Assembly (NCBI GenBank): GCA_022495005.1
Contig: JAGYXB010000976.1
Location: forward strand, 400,543-464,542
Origin: Rhyacophila brunnea
Lineage: Eukaryota > Arthropoda > Insecta > Trichoptera > Rhyacophilidae
Length of the DNA stretch: 64,000 nt
Direction: 5' to 3'
Numbering within the stretch: position 1 is the stretch's first letter; each line of letters opens with the position of its first letter. The notes beneath the pieces are model-generated. The model did no database searches. It had not been told where the DNA came from and worked only from the letters and a program-made list of their open reading frames with translations. The position numbers were made by a program, and so were the translations under genes. This document shows positions 58,600 to 64,000 of the stretch, piece after piece.

Positions 58600-59105
58600 T
58601 TATATTTTATTAATTGTCAATAATTAAAGGTAAAGGTACACAGATATATAATATTATTAATTAATTTTTCCCACATTGTGCAGTGAAACATTTAACAGTG
58701 ACAAAATTTGTGTTAATAATAAAATAATAAATTAATTTTTAAATTAGTGTTTTTAAGTATTTGAAGTAAATTTTCAGTAAGTATTTCTTAAAGTATATAT
58801 TTATTAATTCAATAAAACTTGTTAAATCTAATAATCTCTTCATTTAATATTATAGATAGATCATTTTTCATTATCCGAATTTTAATTGGAAAGTGAATCT
58901 ATTATTGTATTACAATATTTATATTAGTATTTTGCTTAATTATTGAGTAAAATTAATTCAACTGTGAATAAATAAACATCATTTTAATTTAATTAAACTT
59001 TTTAATCAAAACTTCATTCATTGTATTAAATGTCAATTCAATTCAATTCAATTATTTTATAGTATTTTCTACTTACGTAAATTATTGGCACACGGGATAA
59101 AATCT
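58600..59105. other. AT-rich gene-free stretch
   Basis: Nothing recognised apart from short tandem 'aattc' units near 59035-59050. Confidence 0.35.
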
Positions 59106-59109
59106 TTTG

Positions 59110-59168
59110 TTTTGTTTTTATTTTGTTACGCCAAAGAAGTATAACTTCTAACGCGCGTAAATAGGTTT
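59110..59168 (+). repeat. Short palindromic repeat, copy 2
   Basis: 'ttttgttacgccaaagaagt' + 'ataacttctaacgcgcgtaa'. This is the same unit as 16905-16960. Confidence 0.55.
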
Positions 59169-59169
59169 G

Positions 59170-60900
59170 TAAAGCATTGAAATTATAAAAGCAGGAGTGT
59201 CTTTAATATAAACCCCACACAAATTAATATGTAATATAGGTAGTTTACAATATTACACTAATATACTAAGGCCAATTATTATTCAGACCGTAGAACTGCG
59301 ATACGTGGATTTATGATTGTAGTGTTAGTTTATCTTTGATTGCAATACTACCTATCCATTCGCGATAAATAAATATTTTCAATTACTTGGTTTAAATTAT
59401 TACCATTTATTTCAATATGCAACCATCTTACCACAAACAATTTACCATATTGCATTTGAATTACGCGCAATAACCTGCACTACCATCGAAATTTACAATT
59501 TTGTGTCACGATCTGACTAAAGTGGGCCCTATTATAAACTACCGAAAGTTTACATTTTTCTTATCTTACTTTCATATTATTTTCAATCTTACATTTTCTT
59601 GGTTGAGTTGTTTTATTATTGAAATACAAAAAAACCATCTTCAAACCTTTCATAATATTCTATCATATTCGTAGTGATGTTGTCTAGTGAAGAGAAAAAG
59701 AATCGTGGAGAAGAGGAAGAGGGAGTTCATATAAAGCAAACAATAATATAGTCGACAGCGTATCCCTCATCGTAAATGTTCTGAGGGTCCGTCGTATACT
59801 TAGATATATATACGCCCGTGAAATATACGCTGGAAAAATGTCTCCAAGGCTTTTCTGCGTTGTTGATTATTTTCTCGGCAAGCCGTTGCGTCGGAACACA
59901 TGAGTAAGTCAAACAAATATACCTGAACGGGTAGCTGGAGAGATCTTAGTAATAATACATCGCAAATTGAGACAAATGTCATGAATAACTGGTATTCATC
60001 CATATAACTGAAGAAAAGAAAACACGTGTTATATTTTATGTTATTACTGGCTTATTATTACATGACTTGTTTTGTGAAAACATTATTATCTTATAAGAGA
60101 AATAACCTGTGTGTTCTACGTAATATAATATTATTTTGTAAAACACACTGTAATAATATAACATTAAAACGCTTAGCTGATAAAACCGCTTATTCTGTTT
60201 ACTGATTATTTTAGTTAGATATTAAGCTATTTTTAAATTACCTTATATAACGTACTATTTAACTGATATTATGTTTCATTATAAATTATTTAAACTAATA
60301 GTCGGCATTTCTATTTTATAATCCACATTAATAAACCATAGCGAAACAAACTGTTTTTAAATGTATTAGTTACCTGATTAGTATAATATTATCAGTGTCC
60401 ATAATACTGTTAAAATTGAGCATTATTATATCATATCATTGTAAATTATACTCATATAAATTTTATAAAGTATATGTATGTAGTGGATTTAATTCATTTT
60501 TAGAAAATCTATATTTCTGAAAACACATGGCTTTTCAAATTTCGTTTTGATAATTTAACATTTTCATTTCTTAACAAATCAAATGAAGGCAAGTACTTAA
60601 TGACTCTGAACCTATTAGATCTGATTATATTATATTCATATACTTATCAGGTTTTTATTTTTGTCACATTTGGTGCTTAATGGATTAAAATAATATTATT
60701 TAATAATTTTGTATACGTATAACATAAATTTAGTGGATTGTAGATACTATGTATTGTTTCTATATTTAATGCTGTAAAATATTATAAGCAAGTGTTAGAG
60801 CAGGCTATTCATTTGGAATTTCTCACACTTAAATTATTGTCAAATTAATTGGGAAAATATTTCTTTCTCTATTACACTGTTTATATTATTGGTATCAATA
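59170..60900. other. AT-rich gene-free stretch
   Basis: No gene recognised; frames at 59727-60003 (minus) lack features. Confidence 0.35.
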
Positions 60901-61032
60901 ACTATTGTTTCTGACTGCAAACAACATATTGTCCGTAAGTATATTTAAATCAAAAATTAAAGTTAAAACCAGAACTAATCAAAATATTAATGACTATTAT
61001 CCGACATCTACTATCAAAATCAAACTCCATAA

Positions 61033-61281
61033 TTCGCCGGTATTCGATTATCAAATTCAGAAGTCCACCGCGTACAAGTATACAACGCAGATGAGATTGG
61101 TTTATTTTGGAAACTTCTCCTTCGTAAAACGTACGTTCATCGCCAAAAAAGTAATGTACCAGGGAAAAAAGTGCCCAAGGACCACATCATAATTATGCTG
61201 TACTCCAATGCAACCGGGATACACAAATTGAAGCCTTTGGTCATAGGGAAAGCCAGGAATCCTAAGCCATTCAAGAATATG
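61033..61281 (+). pseudogene. pogo/Tigger-type DDE transposase fragment
   Basis: One frame of about 83 codons: 'VYNADEIGLFWKLLLRKTYV', 'HRQKSNVPGKKVPKDHIIIM', 'LYSNATGIHKLKPLVIGKAR', 'NPKPFKNM', then TAA. 'YNADE-GLFW' contains the first catalytic aspartate of the DDE domain, and 'NATGIHKLKPLVIGK' is the next conserved block of Tigger/jerky-like proteins. It covers only a part of the catalytic domain; the second and third catalytic residues and the DNA-binding domain are missing. The family E repeat starts directly downstream and seems to have cut it. Frames at 60905-61192 (plus) and 61102-61356 (minus) are shadows. Confidence 0.8.
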
Positions 61282-61285
61282 TAAG

Positions 61286-62042
61286 AGTAAAATGATGTTA
61301 ACGCGCGTGTTTGAACATGTACCGTTTAAAAAAAAATCGGTTAGATACATGTTCAAACACGTGCTTTAACATCATTTAACTCCTACTTCAAAATTATAGT
61401 TTGTCAATTTATGGCTACGGCCGTATGTTGTAGCATAACTACTGGGGAATGCCAAAAGAAATGGCGTATTTCAAAAAAACACTACCTTATTCTTATTTCA
61501 ATAATTATTATAATGCAATCATTTTTCGTAGGATGTTTATCACACTTAAATGGTCAAAGACATATCTTAAAATTAATATCTTTAGAATTATCTTGAAAAA
61601 TATGTTAATCTTGCCCATTTTTTTTAATAATAAAATGCCTAATTCTTGTCAAATTTGGGATCACAGAGATTACCAATATATTTTTTTATCGTAAATATTC
61701 ACTATAATAATGTCGACATAAATTATACTAATGGTTTTATAAATGCGTTTACAAATTAATAAATGTAAAAAATCTTAACACCACTGCACATGCATGTACT
61801 GAAATATGACTATATTCTAAAACATTAGAGCGAGAGGTTTAAAAGAATACTATTTTATGTAATAAAAATTCTTTATGCAGTCATCAAATGTTTAAAATAA
61901 ATATAAAGGATAATGAGGCTTCAAAATTATATAAATAGATTATCTACAACGTTTAAGGAATGTCGAGGGTCATGCTTTGCAAATGCAATAAAAGCTCCAT
62001 TTTGACCTACGCTGAGCATGCCCTTCCTTAAGCTAACGGTAT
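61286..62042 (-). repeat. Family E 0.7 kb repeat, copy 2, with terminal hairpin
   Basis: Reverse complement of 6200-6830 plus a left end in which 'gatgttaacgcgcgtgtttg' + 'aacatgtacc' pairs with 'tacatgttcaaacacgtgct' + 'ttaacatc' around a loop 'gtttaaaaaaaaatcggtta'. The arm-loop-arm is absent from copy 1, which has one arm only. It is inserted just after the transposase fragment at 61281. Confidence 0.75.
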
Positions 62043-62044
62043 AT

Positions 62045-62400
62045 TATCATGAATAGTTGTCAACAAAGATAAATAAAAAATCGTGATATTAATAAAAACA
62101 TTATTATAATTGAACTATATGACGTAAACTCCAGTTTAATTAATATTGAAAGAAACTCACAAAGCCACATTTGTTGCCTGTCGATGAATGTTGTTATTTT
62201 AGCCCATTTTGTGTTATTCAATTTCATCGTACAATTGGAATGATTTTATCGTCATGCCGAAAAAACAATTAGATGAGTATCATCAATTGTGAATTTTATT
62301 AAGGTGGCCAAGTGGTTCTGAAATAACGAAACATGCAATTTTTTAAATAATCAATACAAAATATAATATGATACAAAATAATAATAATATGAAAATTGTA
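62045..62400. other. AT-rich gene-free stretch
   Basis: Nothing recognised. Confidence 0.35.
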
Positions 62401-62404
62401 CGTA

Positions 62405-62545
62405 GAGTTGAGTTTCGGGAATTACCCTACGGGAATTCTCAAGAAATTTTCGAGATTTTCCATCTCGAATCTCGAGAATTGAAATTTTTAATATTTCAGG
62501 AAATCCCGGATCTCGAGAATCTTTTCCCGGGATTCGGATACGAAA
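62405..62545. repeat. Imperfect TCTCGAGA/TCCCGGGA repeat block
   Basis: Recurrent 'gggaattctcaagaaatttt', 'tctcgaatctcgagaattg', 'aatcccggatctcgagaatc' and 'cccgggattcgg'. These are overlapping short palindromes in both orientations, a low-complexity or cryptic satellite-like stretch. The frame 62368-62562 across it is a by-product. Confidence 0.5.
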
Positions 62546-62559
62546 AAGGAAAAAACCTC

Positions 62560-63010
62560 TAGGAGCGACTTCGGCTTATAAAACCGGAGTACATTGAATC
62601 ATCACCATGTATACATGTATCATAATTACCATGTATACATTTTTTTCATTCATGCACATTATTTTGTGCAATGGAAATGATATATTCAATAAATAATCCT
62701 TTTCGTATGCACCAAGTTGTTTTATTTTGTTATTTTTTCTATTGGATGAAGGTATCATGTACACGTTTTTATAAATTAATTACACATTTGAAGTTTTTAA
62801 CAAACTTTTTCTGACATTAGTAAAATTGTATGATCCTTAGTTACCACTTGAATATATCACTAGTTAAATAATTGTCCTCAACTGAAAAAAATTACGCCAA
62901 AAAAACTTTGACCTCAATTTACTCAAAACTTTGATTTTGTAACATAACTCTTTCATCCACTTGTGTCTTCTAATTGTTTTATTCTAATTTTTAAAAACTA
63001 TTTTTATTTA
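62560..63010. other. AT-rich gene-free stretch
   Basis: Nothing recognised. Confidence 0.35.
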
Positions 63011-63011
63011 T

Positions 63012-63720
63012 ATGTCATTAACTGATGACTCATTGAAAAAAATGCGCTTTCCTGGTGTGACGTATTGGCGAATCGCGCAAGACATTAGTGTATATTATAA
63101 TATTACGGAATGTTTCGGAGTCACGACCGGAGTCAGAGAGGGTTGTGTACAAGCTCCGTTTCTGTTCATCTTCCTTTTTGACTTCGTTTCATTAAATTCA
63201 GATTTCCCTCTGATTAGCGACGAGCGTCGAGAGCATCGACAGCTTCAAATACCTGAGGGTACACATCACGGGAGATGGCATTTTGCAGAGAGAGCTCGCT
63301 ATCCGAAATGGAATAGCTGGAGCAACTTTCAACTGGGACTCACGATTGTACTCGGTCAAAACCAAATGCCACCTATTTACAGTAGCAAATCATGGCACCT
63401 TACAAAGGCTAAGAGCAACCGTATACTGAGTTCTAAAACAGATGTTTGCGATGGATACTGGGTGTGCGGTGGTATGATTTTAGAAGTTACGAGGAGATAA
63501 GAAAACGCACCAAGCAGCCTCTCACCATGCTGAGAGTGAAGAGTTGACGTTAGACCTGGCTCAGCCACGTGCTGAAAATGCCAAAAGAGAACTTTAACCC
63601 GGTTTTTTTGTTCTTTAAGCCGACTGGCTTGACCTGGAATTAATCAAGAAGACTGGCGAGCGACAGGGATTCTTGGGGGCGTCGCGTGGTATCCATATGC
63701 TCCATTTAATGGGCGGGTAT
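63012..63720 (+). pseudogene. LINE reverse transcriptase pseudogene (family R)
   Basis: 'ECFGVTTGVREGCVQAPFLF' + 'IFLFDFV' is the RT palm block (TGVRQGC..SPxLF..xxD). After a deletion and frameshift, 'SIDSFKYLRVHITGDG' and 'LAIRNGIAGATFNWDSRLYS' (thumb, SFKYLG-like) follow. After further breaks comes the C-terminal 'LRGDKK...HAESEELTLDLAQ' module shared with 33590 and 51000. The usual catalytic Y/F-x-D-D block is deleted. Several stops and shifts make it non-functional. Confidence 0.75.
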
Positions 63721-63724
63721 GGCC

Positions 63725-64000
63725 AAAGAAAAAGATATTATTATATTATAATTATACATTGTTTTTATATATTGATGTTTTTTCCAAAATTCATTATAGC
63801 AATAGATTATTACACACATCGTTCAGAATGTTAAAAATTGCGAAAGTAATTAAAAATAAAAAGTATTATGTTATTTAAATACATATTAATAATATTATGA
63901 ACTGTACATTGTAATATTATATATAATACTGGACAATAGTAATTGGTGGAGCTTTTTAAGTGGACTGTAACTATTTTGTGGAAGATGAGGAGGTCGGATC
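63725..64000. other. AT-rich edge of window
   Basis: Nothing recognised. Confidence 0.3.

Noticed and set aside
61102..61356. 84-residue minus-strand frame
   Set aside because: It is a shadow of the plus-strand Tigger/pogo transposase fragment and crosses into family E.
1..64000. CRISPR arrays, operons or bacterial genes
   Set aside because: No regularly spaced repeats and no dense long frames; all content is of eukaryotic repeat type.

Overview
The window looks like AT-rich intergenic DNA from an insect nuclear genome. I found no intact host gene, rRNA, CRISPR array or operon. An aphid-like hemipteran is the best guess. The reasons are the very AT-rich background, scattered runs of the 'taggtacctaccta' kind, insect-type (CCTAA) telomere-like repeats, tRNA-derived SINEs, hAT-type MITEs, RTE-like LINE fragments and a Helitron with the usual insect-type ends. 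The order-level call is an inference; insect is fairly safe and aphid is tentative.

Region by region. 1-6 kb: copies of an AT-rich repeat (family B), a dead LINE fragment, a short foldback repeat, a CpG-rich patch and a tRNA-Leu-derived SINE. 6-16 kb: a 0.7 kb repeat shared with 61-62 kb, two RTE-like LINE 3' ends, two hAT MITEs (one split by a SINE with perfect target duplications), and a 434 bp MITE carrying an open 70-codon frame. 16-30 kb: long AT-rich gene-free stretches with a SINE, tandem tRNA-headed repeats (family A), a 333 bp element with an exact 8 bp target duplication, a foldback with a (CCTAA) core, and a hAT MITE interrupted by another repeat. 30-42 kb: several dead reverse transcriptase (RT) fragments, GGAGC-rich minisatellites, a foldback tRNA-headed element nested in family B, and G-rich patches. 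44-51 kb: the densest part, with a terminal-inverted-repeat element enclosing a captured LINE C-terminus, family A copies, a 188-codon LINE C-terminal frame, a 2.07 kb defective Helitron with PIF1-type helicase remains, another hAT MITE and another foldback. 51-64 kb: the second 434 bp MITE, an unexplained GC-richer block, more family B, a pogo/Tigger-type transposase fragment cut off by the 0.7 kb repeat, and an RT pseudogene at the right edge.

No genes work together here in the operon sense. The logic of the window is layered transposition: LINE machinery probably mobilised the SINEs, and absent hAT, pogo/mariner and Helitron enzymes the non-autonomous elements. Several nestings give a relative order of insertion. 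I found no clear new functional system. The most unusual objects are the foldback elements built on tRNA-like heads, the CCTAA-core foldback, the 434 bp MITE with a conserved open frame, and the inverted-repeat element carrying a LINE fragment. Boundaries were read by eye and may be off by several bases unless target duplications are stated.
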